A stretch of 53,881 nucleotides of DNA from Anthoceros angustus (lineage: Eukaryota; Streptophyta; Anthocerotopsida; Anthocerotales; Anthocerotaceae), in assembly GCA_010909165.1 (NCBI GenBank), contig MU008180.1, forward strand, positions 1-53,881, read 5' to 3'. This document shows, one piece after another, positions 1 through 9,740 of the stretch. The notes below the pieces were generated by a model. That model did no database searches. It saw nothing but the letters and a program-made list of their open reading frames with translations, and was not told the origin of the DNA. Numbering within the stretch: the first letter of the stretch is position 1; each line of letters begins with the position of its first letter. Position numbers and translations under genes: made by a program.

Positions 1-429
1 AGCATTCCGTGTACTCGCCAGACCTACTACCACCGGGCCTCGTGATGCCGCTCTTTCACCACCCCGATGCACCGCCTTCCTGTGGTTCACCACTTGAACC
101 ATCGGCTCAATGGGGGGAGTATGTTCCAAAATGGTCTAATTGCCCCAACTGGGAAACACACCTTGTCACAAGATCATCACGGATGTGGACAAGGGAGGAA
201 ATTGCAGATCAAGTGGTGGAAGGAGTCACAAACCGCTAGGTTCCTCGACCATGGGACCTCACTGGATGACCAAGGAGGTTGACGGGACTTATTAGCGAGT
301 ATGCATTGCTTTGCATTTTCTATGCAAGAGCTCAAGCGCTGCAACATTATGAAGTTCGAATCGTCGACCAACCCGAACCCATCTACCGAGGCGATACAGC
401 AAAAGTCCGAATGGCAAATCGTGGACGAC

Positions 430-1110
430 GGTGTCGAACTTTTGGCAGAGGCCGTCTGTAGATTTTGCAGCCACAAGTGCTTTCCACAAAAAGGACAACA
501 AGGGCTTTGATATAGTTTGGCGGAGACTATCGACCTATCAACGCAGCCACAGCCTGTGATGTACGGCGCACACGAGGAGCCGCTTTGACAACATAGGCAG
601 TCAACATTCAACGCCGGATTTGAGGTGGATTCAACCAAATCCCTATCGGAGGAGGACATTCACAAGACCGCTTTCATGGCTCTGTGGAGTGGCTGGTTAT
701 GCCCTTCGCCTTCAGAATCGCACCGGTCACAATCCAGAGGGTGATGGACAAGGTGTTAGCAGGAGCTGCTAACATGCTGTGTTATATCGATGACGTACTG
801 GTACATAGCCCAGACTTTGAGTCACACCTGGAGCATCTCGAAGACCTATTCAAGAGGCTAAGGAAGGCGCAGCTCACATGCCACCCAGCCAAGTGTGAGT
901 TTGGCATGGACACAGTGGCATATTTAGGCCATCGCATTGTGCCTAACGGGGTGATGCCACATGCGGCAAAGGTACAGGCCATTATGCAGGTAGCACCACC
1001 CACGCATGTGTCCGCCCTCAGAGCTTTCCTAGGACTCTGCAACTATTATCGGGTGTACATACAAGGTTTTAGCAAAGATAGCAAAGCTGAATGCCGCGAA
1101 AGGATGTGCA
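430..1110 (+). pseudogene. gypsy reverse transcriptase, broken
   Basis: Reverse transcriptase copies element RNA into DNA. The fingers/palm motif GGDYRPINAAT is seen near 519-551. After several frameshifts comes a clean frame of 158 codons starting in WLVMPFAF, a version of the gypsy motif WLVMPFGL. The catalytic YIDD box lies at 783-794 within the phrase CYIDDVLVHS, and both catalytic aspartates are present. AYLGH and FLGLCNYYR, the usual end of the domain, follow. The upstream half is interrupted by a TAG near 592 and by frame changes, so the gene is dead although the palm is preserved. A 160-codon open frame on the opposite strand is a shadow. Confidence 0.9.
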
Positions 1111-1139
1111 ATGGGAATGGAACGAGAGTGCTGGAAGCA

Positions 1140-1530
1140 TTCAAATCAAGGGTAGGTTAGTGGACCGCCACCATGGCCACCCAACTTCGATGAGCTTCAG
1201 GCGCACGTATTGGAGCAACTGGGCCGGAGTCAGGCCGTGGGATGAGCGGAATCATGAGCGAGTAGTGGCGTATGCCTGTGAGTAACAACAAGGCCGAGGC
1301 CAATTATGGCGCTACGGGCGAGAATGCCCGGCCGTCAGAGTGGGGTGTGTCACTGCATCGTATCTCTACGGTAGGAAGTTCACGTTGATCGATCACCAGC
1401 CCACTAAGTGGCTCATGACTAACACAAAACTCTGGCAAATTAGCAAGGTGGGCAATGACCGCAAGACTATGACTTCGACATCACATGTGCCGGGTCCGCC
1501 ATCACGTCGATACCGTCCGAAACCCTATTG
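1140..1530 (+). pseudogene. gypsy RNase H domain, broken
   Basis: RNase H removes the RNA template during reverse transcription. Pieces in changing frames match the gypsy domain in order. RVVAYACE is the equivalent of the usual VVAYAS strand. Then comes LYGRKFTLIDHQPTKWLM, close to the common FTLITDHQPLKWLM, and then YDFDIT followed by a degraded AGSA (tether end). Frameshifts separate these blocks. The position directly after RT and before integrase confirms the assignment. Confidence 0.8.
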
Positions 1531-1779
1531 GCGCGACCGGATAACATGGAGGCTCGACAGGACCATGATGAAATACCCTCCGCGTACTGTGGCCATGGTG
1601 GTACTGGGCATGTGAAGGGATCATGCGCACAACAAGACATATGGAGGGACTCACACATTACATACAGATCGATACCTAGTGAGGAGTGCATGCGTAACGG
1701 GAGCGAATCCAGAGGCGAGCTGTATCACCGGGTGACAACTATCCGTCGTGAAGTCGAGCAACGGTATTGAGAAATTAGT

Positions 1780-2420
1780 ACCACCACCACACGAGCGCGA
1801 GGGCTGGTTAACCGTGTTCATGAAGGCATGGCATTACGGGTCAAGCGAACTTACAGCTTGATTTCATTCCATTGGCATGGAATGTACTGCGAGAGAGACG
1901 TGCGTGCGGTGACAGGTGAAAGCTAACTGGACACTCACGCAACTCCACCCTTTGTCCATCATGGGACTTTTCTACCGGTGGTCCCGACCGCTAGGGTGAG
2001 TCGCCACGCACACCTGTGGGAAATGTATACGCCATGGTAATGATCGAGCATTTCTCCAAGTGGTGGAGTTGGTGGCCCTACCGACAAGTCACGCAAAGAC
2101 GGCCATGGCATTCCTACAAAATGTTCTTAGCAAGTTTGGCGCTTGCCGGAGTGCTTAACCGACCAAGGCTGTAGTTCGTGGGCGAATTCCGTGACTTACT
2201 TGACTCGCTCGATTGATCACAGACGGACTAGTCGCGATCACCCGCAGTGCAGCGGAAGAGAGATATGCATCACCAAGAAAGGACTCACAAGCTTTGTATG
2301 ACTACGCAAGATGTATTGGGATTTAGCCTTGCCCTACATTGCCATGGGTTATAGGATGAGCAAACACGCCTCCTTGGCCCATTTTACCTACTGCTTGAAG
2401 GGAGCCTGTACCTGGGCCTG
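1780..2420 (+). pseudogene. gypsy integrase (zinc-binding and catalytic core), broken
   Basis: Integrase joins the element's DNA to the host chromosome. HWHGMYCERDVRAV near 1870-1912 is part of the H2C2 zinc-binding domain. The core follows in several frames. IEHFSKW lies near 2040-2065. A degraded TDQG-EFVGEF, holding the second catalytic aspartate, lies near 2155-2195. HPQ-SGRE near 2238-2262 is at the place of the catalytic glutamate. YDYARCIGIWSLALPYIAMGYRMS near 2298-2360 closes the domain. At least four frameshifts break it. Confidence 0.8.
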
Positions 2421-2429
2421 CCATAGCGG

Positions 2430-2965
2430 TGCAAGAAGTGCATGGATCGACGATCCCACTACCCGCCAAGGCAATCGGTGAGCGGGCCAAGCTATTTCGA
2501 GGGTGATGCCGATGGCAATGGCCAACTTACGCATTGCCCAAAGACCGGATACCTCAGGTATGCGCACAGAGCGGAAACTTCCGCCCAAGGTCCCAAGTTT
2601 CATCCCGAGACTATGTGTACTTGCAGAGATGCACTCAAGACACATTGATCTGTGGGCTAGCCGCATGTGCTCCGTGTGAAGGAGGTCAAGGACAATGGGT
2701 ATTGGTGTTACAAGGCACATAGGTCACCATGCATCACCTCAAGAATCGCGCTCGGCCACCCGCCAAACTGACCCCACGATTGTCACCACAATTGATACCA
2801 CCGCGGACTACCCATGTATGCCGACGAGTGGATGATCTTGAACTCATGTTGTTGTGTGATGGGTGCAACGGGTTTCCATTTATTTTGCTTAACACCACCA
2901 TGGAAGATGCCGAGCAATGGCGGTACCGCCTCAATTGGGTGGTATCCTCATCCAACCTGTGCTAA
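2430..2965 (+). pseudogene. integrase C-terminal tail with PHD-type zinc finger
   Basis: Downstream of the integrase core a basic tail can be read (FIPRLCVLA/DYVYLQRCTQDTL, then RVKEVKDNG), ending in SPQESR. A PHD-like finger follows near 2815-2960. VC, then MLLCDGCNGF, is in one frame; after a one-base shift comes FHLFCLTPP and later YPHPTC. These give C, CxxC, H-xx-C and a final C, at least six of the eight ligands of the PHD C4HC3 pattern. PHD fingers bind histone H3 tails, so the inferred role is steering integration by chromatin marks. The frameshift within the finger means it is no longer functional. Confidence 0.65.
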
Positions 2966-3025
2966 TGGTACCCTGGAGTCAATAATGGTCGCTCATTTTG
3001 GCACCGGGTCGCCAAACCGGGGACA

Positions 3026-3212
3026 GAGTTTTCACCTAGTTGTCGCCATCGCACTATCATCACGATGGGCGCACTGCTAGATCGAAGGATGCCAAGACAA
3101 AGCCCCTCACCGCTTTTGACTACGACAAAGACCGCAAAGAAGGTCCGTGAGCTAAGAACCGACCGCATCATGAGTTCGCCGCTCGAGGCTAGGGTGTATT
3201 TCGCGACATGAC
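3026..3212 (+). repeat. direct repeat, copy 1
   Basis: It starts GAGTTTTCACC and runs through TCGCCATCGCACTATC and GATGGGCGCACTGCTAGATC to GAGGCTAGGGTGTA. By eye it matches the second copy, about 800 bases downstream, over most of its length with small indels. It lies just after the PHD-finger end of gypsy-I. It could be terminal coding or untranslated DNA, or part of an LTR. I cannot assign a protein. Confidence 0.7.
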
Positions 3213-3827
3213 ATTGCCGGGCGCCGACACACATCGCCCAAGGTAGGATAGAGCGTATCAAATGCTCATTTGTTATTTAGATAATAAGTGAGACTCGGAG
3301 GTAGTTAGTTGCCGCTTAGGGTTAGGTTAGCCACCACGTGGCTCGCACTTGATCATCGGATGGGCACTAGGTCACACTAGCGTTGCTTCACGGTGGTCAC
3401 AAGGACGGGCGAAATCCCACCTGAGCAGGGTGACGGGGCGATCAACACAAGTCCCTGACCGACTCCAAGCATTATGTGCAGACGGCCATCCCACGCATGG
3501 GAAAACAGGATGAACGCCAGAATCGCTGAGAGAGAACCAACAGCTAAGTGCAAGCCTTCGCCTTAGGAGATAAGTTGTTAGAAGTCATAGCCGAAACCGG
3601 TGAACGCTCGTAGCTCCGAGTCACGCAAACAACTTGTCAATTCGCATTCAATCTCAAATTGCCCGGAGTGTACCGGGAGTGATTGACGCCAGGGCATGAA
3701 CGGCCGATTGCTATGCACTTATCGTAACTCAAACAAGAACCCGCAACGCGTGTATCGTTGATCGTGCTTGCCCGAGCTAACTCTCACGACCTTTGGGGAA
3801 TGCAACCGAGGTCTAAACAAGCGGTGA
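3213..3827. other. spacer between direct repeats, no gene seen
   Basis: No frame is open for more than a few dozen codons and no retroelement motif was recognised. It includes GCTTAGGGTTAGGTTAGCC, which is reminiscent of a telomere-like word but is present once only. It is likely eroded 3' or leader DNA of the flanking element. Confidence 0.5.
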
Positions 3828-4002
3828 GAGTTTTCACCGTTGTCGCCATCGCACTATCACGATGGGCGCACTGCTAGATCGAAGGATGCCGCAAAAACAG
3901 CCCCTCAAATTGCTTTTGACTACGACAAAGACCGCAGAAGGTCCAGAGTTGCCAAGAACTGGCCGCATCATGAGTTCACGAGGCTAGGTGTACTACGACA
4001 TC
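3828..4002 (+). repeat. direct repeat, copy 2
   Basis: It shares GAGTTTTCACC, GTCGCCATCGCACTATC, GATGGGCGCACTGCTAGATC, GACTACGACAAAGACCGCA and the run GCCGCATCATGAGTTC with copy 1. In one frame both copies can be read as a basic segment containing FDYDKDR. It leads directly into the coiled-coil region of the next element. Confidence 0.7.
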
Positions 4003-4009
4003 CATTCTA

Positions 4010-5219
4010 CAGACTGGGACTAAGGTCCTCTGCCAGTGGAACAACTCAAGCATGAGGCCCAAGCACGGCAGAGGACCTCCGCAGGAGGAGGGGGTAGCCA
4101 AGGAAGGCAGGAGCCGAGGGCAAGTTGAGAGGGCGCTGGGACCCGCCGAGGTGGCTAGGCGGAACAACACCAAGCCGTGGAGGCCTGTGTGAAGGCGGCT
4201 GCTGAAGTGAAGCCACGGCTAAAACCGACCGGGATCACTACGAGGGATCAACGGTGGAGGGAGAGGGACCGCGCTAGCTTGAAGGCTGTAAGTGAGGCGC
4301 GAGCAAAGGCTCCGTAGAGGAGAAGGAGGCCAGTAATAAGGAGATGGAGGATCTTCGACTCAGCTTGCAAAAGCGTGAAGAGCGCGTGAGATGGAAGACA
4401 TAGAAACCTTGAGCCGCCCAAGAGACAATCGAGCGGAGCTGGTTTACGGGCGTGATCGCGGATCACGAGCGCGAGATAGAGTCTCAGCTCTGCTGGCGGA
4501 CCGAGAGGTGGGCGCGATGGAACAAGGAGCAGACGTCACGAGATGGAAAGAACTGGATGAAGCGGACTCGGAACGGGCGAATCGCCGGATCGCCTGGAAA
4601 GAGAGATGGCGAGCCCGTGCCGACGAATGAACGGAGGCAAGAGCCCGGACGTAGAAGAAGCATCGTCCAGAAAGTGGAGGGGGAACGCACTGCCATGTGT
4701 AAGTTTGGCAGCGGAGCTAAAGACGGAGCCGGAGCAGTGTGGTGACAGGTGAGGTAACAGAGGCCTCCTCGTGGCTCAGCGACCGCCTGCCCACCGACAA
4801 CCCGGTGGACGACCGGCAAGCCGGACAAAGACGCCGCCTCGAGCACTCTATGGCGAAGGAGTACGTGTGCTCCGGCATGTGGAATAGGCAATCCAGCAAA
4901 TCAACTCGGATTTCGCCTACTACCACGCCGAGTCTCAAGGCATTGGAAGCTTCCCGCGCCTAATCGAATCGATGAACCTCCAAGGCTCCGGCTCAAGAAG
5001 GGCATGGGGACAAGACGGGGCCTTGGGTGGCCCTGCTTTGGGGACGACGGAAGCCTGGAGAAGAGCCCTGAGAGTGTGACGCGCCAACACAACCGAACGG
5101 AGGTAAGACAACAGAACCAATCAGAGGATATAGGGACGAGGGTCCCGGCGAGGAGGTGAGAAAGGAGGAAACCAACCCGGATCCGAGCTTATGGAAGGGA
5201 GCCTGGCTGTGCGATGGAC
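4010..5219 (+). pseudogene. gag-CC element, truncated copy (coiled-coil and C-terminal part)
   Basis: This is a fragment of the gag-like coiled-coil protein found in fuller form at 19.2-22.8 kb and 46.1-49.5 kb. Short stretches in different frames are rich in E, K, R, L and A (for example EKEASNKEMEDLRLSLQKREERVR near 4319-4390), typical of a long coiled coil. Near 4857-4960 the DNA matches the C-terminal helix block of the other copies, best seen as DFAYYHAE in copy A. The N-terminal gag-like block is missing. No single frame spans the region, so it is a dead copy. Function is unknown; by position and composition I infer a structural gag-like role. Confidence 0.55.
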
Positions 5220-5410
5220 CCAATAAAGAGGGGTGGTCGAGGTTGGGGGTCCGGACTTGAGGATCGACTGTAATAAGTTCGACCTCGGTCCGAACCTGCA
5301 GATGAGACCTGACTGGAAGACCGGACTCGGAAAATAAGTCCCAACTCTCAAGTTTGACTCGAGCCGAGACCGGACTCCCGAGGTCCGGACGGAGGTGAGG
5401 GGACCCTCCA
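5220..5410 (+). repeat. GGTCCGGAC-type repeat tail
   Basis: Repeated words GGTCCGGAC, GACCTCGGTCCGAAC and GAGGTCCGGACGGAG form an imperfect short-period array. The same array closes gag-CC copies A and B (near 22.26-22.56 kb and 46.37-46.52 kb). In the copies it can be read as a repeating E-V-R-T phrase. Confidence 0.65.
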
Positions 5411-5990
5411 CTCACACTGATGAGAATCATACACAAAGCTCTAGCAATATGTGTTGCATTACATTCATAATAGAAAGTACATGCCTTTATGTAGGCAAGG
5501 TAGTTGTAACCAATAAGTGGTTGTAACAACTAACCAATTAAATAACTACTAAAAGAAACTACCTAGAGCCCTAAGGACTAAATTAATTATTAAGTCCTAG
5601 GTGCCCTAGTGAAGAGTGCCCTAATAGTAAGCTATTTTATCACTCCCACTCACTATGAACTAGGGGTGATTTTCGACCAAAAGAGGTCTAGGAAAACTAG
5701 TCTAGTAAAAACTAGTCCCTAACTAAACTTTACTTAAAGGCATAAAGTAAAACTTAAGGTAAAACTGAAAGTAATAATCACTATTAAAATAACTCCCACT
5801 TAAGGAGAACGAGATGAGAAACTAATAACCCAACTTCAAGAAATAGGTGGAATTAAAACTAATTAAAAGTATTTAAGCGGATTTATATATAGAGGAAAAT
5901 CCAGAAAATACCCTAATTTCCGAAAAGGAAAATCAAAAGGATAATGGATAATACCCTTCTTCCTCAAACTTCACGAAACGCGATCGACAA
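5411..5990 (-). repeat. AT-rich copia LTR-like segment
   Basis: The segment is AT-rich and has no open frame. On the minus strand it carries TTAAGTGGGAGTTATT near 5785-5803 and AGTGGGAGTGAT near 5639-5652. These resemble the AAGTGGGAG polypurine tract that copia elements place just before the 3' LTR. No copia coding sequence adjoins it, so it is best read as an isolated LTR remnant. I could not fix its ends. Confidence 0.4.
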
Positions 5991-5998
5991 CTTGGTGG

Positions 5999-6313
5999 TT
6001 GGTACATGTGCAGTGTGATGGCGATGGAGGGGTGGCTACCGCAGCAAGGCGCGCCAATCCCGCCACGGAGGAGGCGCCACGGGGCCATCGCCTGCCCGAG
6101 CCCCGGGCCCTCCCGCGGCGGCCGCTGCCGAGGCCGGGCGCGCTTCCGCCTAATGCGCCGGCCCGGCAAGGGACGCCACGGGCGCCAGGGCGCCCAAACA
6201 AAAGGACAGAGGGCGCCCCACCGATGCATCTAGTCGTGTCCTCGCTGATGAAGAGTCTCTCCACTGCACTCCCTTCCCGCATTTTTCGAAGAAATCTCGT
6301 GATTTGTCATTGA
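5999..6313. other. GC-rich island
   Basis: Between about 6040 and 6230 the sequence becomes strongly GC-rich (GCGGCCGCTGCCGAGGCC, GGCGCCAGGGCGCCC), set in AT-rich DNA on the left. Overlapping open frames on both strands (104 and 103 codons) are expected from this composition alone. Their products are only Pro/Arg/Gly/Ala-rich, with no motif. I do not call a gene. Confidence 0.5.
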
Positions 6314-6329
6314 TCCGACCTCATCCTCG

Positions 6330-6640
6330 GAGGATGAAACTGAACCAGATGCCTAAGGATCCTCGGACGCCCAGCTAAGAGGGAAAGCCCAAGTCCGGAA
6401 GTGTAAGATTGCGTCTTCGCCGCCATGTCTTCATTTCCGCCATGTCTTCATTTGTGAAGCAATTCCGGATGTGCTCACCAAAGGGGAGGAAGCGCAAGGT
6501 GATGAGGACGTGCCTCCCCTCTCAATGAATGATGCTCCGCCGCAAAATGCCCACCTGCCAAAAGTGTTTGTAGGAAAGATTGCTGCCCATCTTATGCTTC
6601 TAAGAAGAAGCTATGACACAAGTGGATTACAAGGATGCTA
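6330..6640 (+). pseudogene. unidentified coding-like fragment with acidic start
   Basis: One frame reads SSEDETEPDA, then GSSDAQLRGKAQVRKCKI. After a 17-bp exact tandem duplication (CCGCCATGTCTTCATTT, twice) comes IPDVLTKGEEAQGDEDVPPL and further hydrophilic sequence to about 6600. The 17-bp duplication is not a multiple of three and shifts the frame. I do not recognise the family; it could be a retroelement linker or a captured host exon. Confidence 0.25.
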
Positions 6641-7025
6641 ACTTGATGGATAAGAGGTCGACACTTGTGTGGTCGACGCTTGCGATGGGTGGAGACGGCA
6701 TGGGGAGGACAAGGAAGGGCGAAAAGAAAGGTGCAATATATTAAATAAGGGTTATCCAAGATTTTAAGCATCCTAATTTCTATATGAGTTTTAGGATCGA
6801 ATAACCTAGCATAAATTTTCTGCATTGATGCGTAAACACATTTTGTTTCCTAAGTGTATTAAAGACAAAAACATGGGCTATTATAAGTCGAATTCTACCA
6901 AAAGGTGACCAGGAAAATAAAGTATACATACTCACCTTAGGTTTAAGTGAAAAGGAGATGTCCCGACTCCTATATATGTGAGGAAACTACCATCCACATG
7001 ATAAAAATAGCAAGTCTCCCATGTG
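6640..7025 (-). repeat. probable copia-1 3' LTR remnant with PPT-like start
   Basis: On the minus strand a PPT-like CACATGGGAGACTTG (7011-7025) is followed by an AT-rich tract containing CACATATATAGGAG (a TATA-like box near 6968-6981). It lies downstream of the copia-1 RNase H end, which is where a 3' LTR is expected. The other end is not resolved. Confidence 0.4.
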
Positions 7026-7299
7026 AGGAATTTCCAGGACATATCAAACATATTTTCCGTAGGTGCCTTTGGTGCTAAGGGAATTTATTGTTTTAATCAC
7101 ATAAATACTGCTTAAATATTATTTTTATTTTTAATATAAATATTCCAGGTTCTATGTTGGCCTATGAAGAGGAAGGCAGGATGACCTAAGCTATTTTGAG
7201 ATAGAAGAAGAAAATGTTCAGAAAAATAGTAAGACAATAATTTTTGGGCTAAGATTTTAAGGTTATCTTAAATCGGCCCTAAGGCTGCTAGGGTGAGTA

Positions 7300-8750
7300 T
7301 TAGGTTAAAGGTTTGGACAGTGTGTCCATTATACCCAAACATTTCATGTGTTTCCTATGTAACTCAATTCCCAATGACTTTGTTAATAAATCACAGATTG
7401 TCTAAAGTTTGAACATAACTAATATTTATGGTTTGATCTTCTAACTTTTCCCTTATGTAGTGATACTCAACAGCTATATGTTTAGTTCTAGAATGAAAAC
7501 AGGATTTCGTGCAAGTGCAATGGCACCGCTATCACTAAACAAAGATGTAGGCTTAAGTTGAGGATGGTGAAGTTCACTCAAAACTAACTCGGACCACACT
7601 ATGTCTTTAGAACCGAGGTTAGCACTAGATTGATTTGACAAAGCTATAGTAGGTTGTTTCTTACTTGACCGTGATATTGGTGCTCCTCTAAGAGTAATAC
7701 ATACCGACATGATTTTCGTGTGGTGGTAAAGATAGTCATCAAGATATGCCGTTAGAGTTAATGTGTTGATAGCTGGTGTATGCTTGAACATCCCCCCTGT
7801 ACATAGTGCCTTTAAGGTATCTCGAATATACGCTTATGACATCCAAAGGCTCACGCCCGTGGTTCTCCAAGAATTGTGAGGGTGAACGACTTCAAAAGAT
7901 ATATCCGGTCTCGTAAAATTGCATAAATATATTAGAGTGCCAAAGATGTCGGATGGAAGCGACATTTCTAGCTTTTCTTCACTGCTTTTGGGACTCATAT
8001 CGAGGTAAGCCTAACACCACTTGCAAAAGGTGTGGGTGCTTTGCATCCTCAAGTCCAAATTTAGCTAAACTCTCCTTAATATACTTGGTTTGAACTATAC
8101 TTAGAGTCTTATTACCTCTATTTATAATATTAACACCAAGTGCATATGTCATTTCTCCTAGATCGGACATCTCAAATAGAGTCCTAAGCCATGCTTTAGT
8201 TTCGCTAGGAGAGTGAGGGTTTGTTGCCATAAAACATCATCAACATAAAGTAGAAGATAAAATATATCATTGCGATATTAGGATGTACATACAAGCATCA
8301 CCGGCTTTGCTTAAATCCTCTCCCAATAAGTTGTACATGTATGGTTAAGTTCCAATTGCTCGCTAAGGCCATACAAACCTTTGATGAGTCGGCATACCCA
8401 ATCTTCTTTGCCTCAGAACCTGGGTTGTCTCATGTATATTTCTCTCTGCGCCCATACAAATATCTGTCTTAACATCCATCATGTGGAGTTCAAGATCATG
8501 TTGGGCACATAAGGCAAATATCATTCAAGTGTGGCAAATTTACTGGGGCATAAGTGGCCCAAGGTATGTAATCTAGACCAGAATTGTGTAAAACCTCCGC
8601 TACTAGACGTGCCTTTTATACCTTTCTATAGAACCATCTCCTTTTCTTTTAATTTTGAATACCCATTTGCTGGTTACTATCTTCCTACCCCTAGGTGGTT
8701 TGACCAATTCCCATGTAGAGTTATTAACTAGGGAATTATATTCTAATCTA
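7300..8750 (-). pseudogene. Ty1/copia pol (copia-1): reverse transcriptase and RNase H, broken
   Basis: Read from the right, the RT start shows NNSTWELVKPP and TSKWVFKIKRKGDGSIERYK near 8600-8730. A clean 83-codon frame near 7979-8230 holds SDLGEMTYALGV and KYIKESLAKFGL, the standard copia motifs for FEMKDLGEL-YFLG and the following helix. RNase H follows with SKKQPTIALS and then GAIALARNPVF at 7474-7791, and degraded KHI-YHYIREKLE near 7440-7480. Integrase, gag and protease are absent. A direct-repeat-rich segment of unknown function lies on the 5' side. The element is dead because of many frame breaks. Confidence 0.88.
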
Positions 8751-8892
8751 TGCCTACCTTCCATAAGTCTTTTTCGTGAGAAGAGAAAGCTTGTTTTAAG
8801 GTAAGAGGTTCTTCCGGGTCTATAGTTGCCTTGTATGCCTTGAGAATAAAGTGATATAGGGGTATAGGATCATCAAAACAAATTTAGGTATC

Positions 8893-9045
8893 CTAAAGGA
8901 GGTTCTTCCAACCGCCTCCCTACGGTAGTCGCCTCCCCTCTGGGTAGGTCGCCTCCCTATGAAGTGGTTGCCTCCCATGCGGTTGCCCCTGACGGGGGAG
9001 GGTCGCCTCCCCTGGTGCCTCCCTACCGTAGTAGGTTGCCTTCTT
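8893..9045. repeat. short tandem GGTCGCCTCCC repeats with CTACxGTAG palindromes
   Basis: About six imperfect units built on GTCGCCTCCC, some with GTAGG, lie side by side. Perfect small palindromes CTAC-G-GTAG (8920-8928) and CTAC-C-GTAG (9023-9031) are near the two ends. They belong to the dispersed CCTAC/GTAGG motif described in the findings. Confidence 0.65.
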
Positions 9046-9740
9046 CCCTCTGTTCCTTATGGCACTATGGGCTCCTCTCGCCATTTCTTCTCCAAACTCC
9101 TGAGTCCATATCGCTTGTGACCTCATCAAAGTCTAAGGCCCCGCTTAACTGCATGAGGGCCTCCCTATCATCATCGTGTGGCCCAAGCATCCTCCTCTTC
9201 ACAATTATTGTAGGCCTCCACACACCATGCCATCGCCCAATATTTTTGGCAATGGGTTTACACTCCAAACTACCACCATGCGCTTCATGAGTTGGGGTTT
9301 CTTGGCCTTGAAACCCTTCACGGCATCCACACGCTTCCTCCGGAACCAGCCTCATCCTTGCCTTGGCTCTTAGCAATCCCATGAGGAGAACAAACACCAA
9401 GCTAAGCACCAAGAACACTAAGGACGCCCTCTCTTAGAAGAAATTCACTCTCAAAACCAAGCCAAGGCACACAAGACCCAAGAAATTGATGCCACAAGAA
9501 AAGAGAACACCAAGAGGAGATGGCGGCATCACTCTTAAGAAGGCACACACACAGAGGGCGCACACAAGCTCTAGCTCACTCCCTCTCTGCACTTTTAGAG
9601 GCTCCTTCTTCTCATGCGACAATTATAGCAGAGCTCCTAAATTGCAGCCATAGATTTGAGTGGTTGCGTAAGCATGCCCCATATCCCATCCATTAGCATA
9701 CCAGCCATAACCTCTAATTTCTATCGTAGCCATCAATCCC
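9046..9740 (-). other. unassigned region, possible LTR or leader
   Basis: A 117-codon minus-strand frame (9065-9418) has a short hydrophobic start and then mixed hydrophilic sequence with no recognised motif. The next 220 bases contain (CA)n-like CACACACACAGAGGG and a pyrimidine-rich stretch. Nothing distinguishes a real gene here; chance openness in repeat DNA is the simplest reading. Confidence 0.3.

Larger units (their letters stand above)
1..3260 (+). mobile_element. Ty3/gypsy retrotransposon fragment (gypsy-I) with C-terminal PHD finger
   Basis: This is a decayed polyprotein region in the order reverse transcriptase, RNase H, integrase, PHD-type zinc finger. That RT-RH-IN order is diagnostic of Ty3/gypsy elements. 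The left end is cut by the window, so gag and protease are missing. Stops and frameshifts occur throughout, so it cannot make a full polyprotein. The first 430 bases carry no motif I recognise and probably hold the protease-to-RT linker. Codon-level similarity to the other gypsy copies in this window is low, so this is a separate lineage. Confidence 0.85.

Noticed and set aside
177-659. 160-codon minus-strand frame
   Set aside because: It lies antisense to recognisable reverse transcriptase motifs (GGDYRPINAAT, WLVMPF) and its own translation has no domain.
3316-3333. GCTTAGGGTTAGGTTAGC as an interstitial telomere repeat
   Set aside because: Only one and a half units of the plant-type telomere word are present; chance is enough.
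4993-5529. 178-codon minus-strand frame
   Set aside because: It covers the GGTCC array and the end of the gag-CC fragment in antisense; low-complexity Ser/Pro/Leu content from composition.
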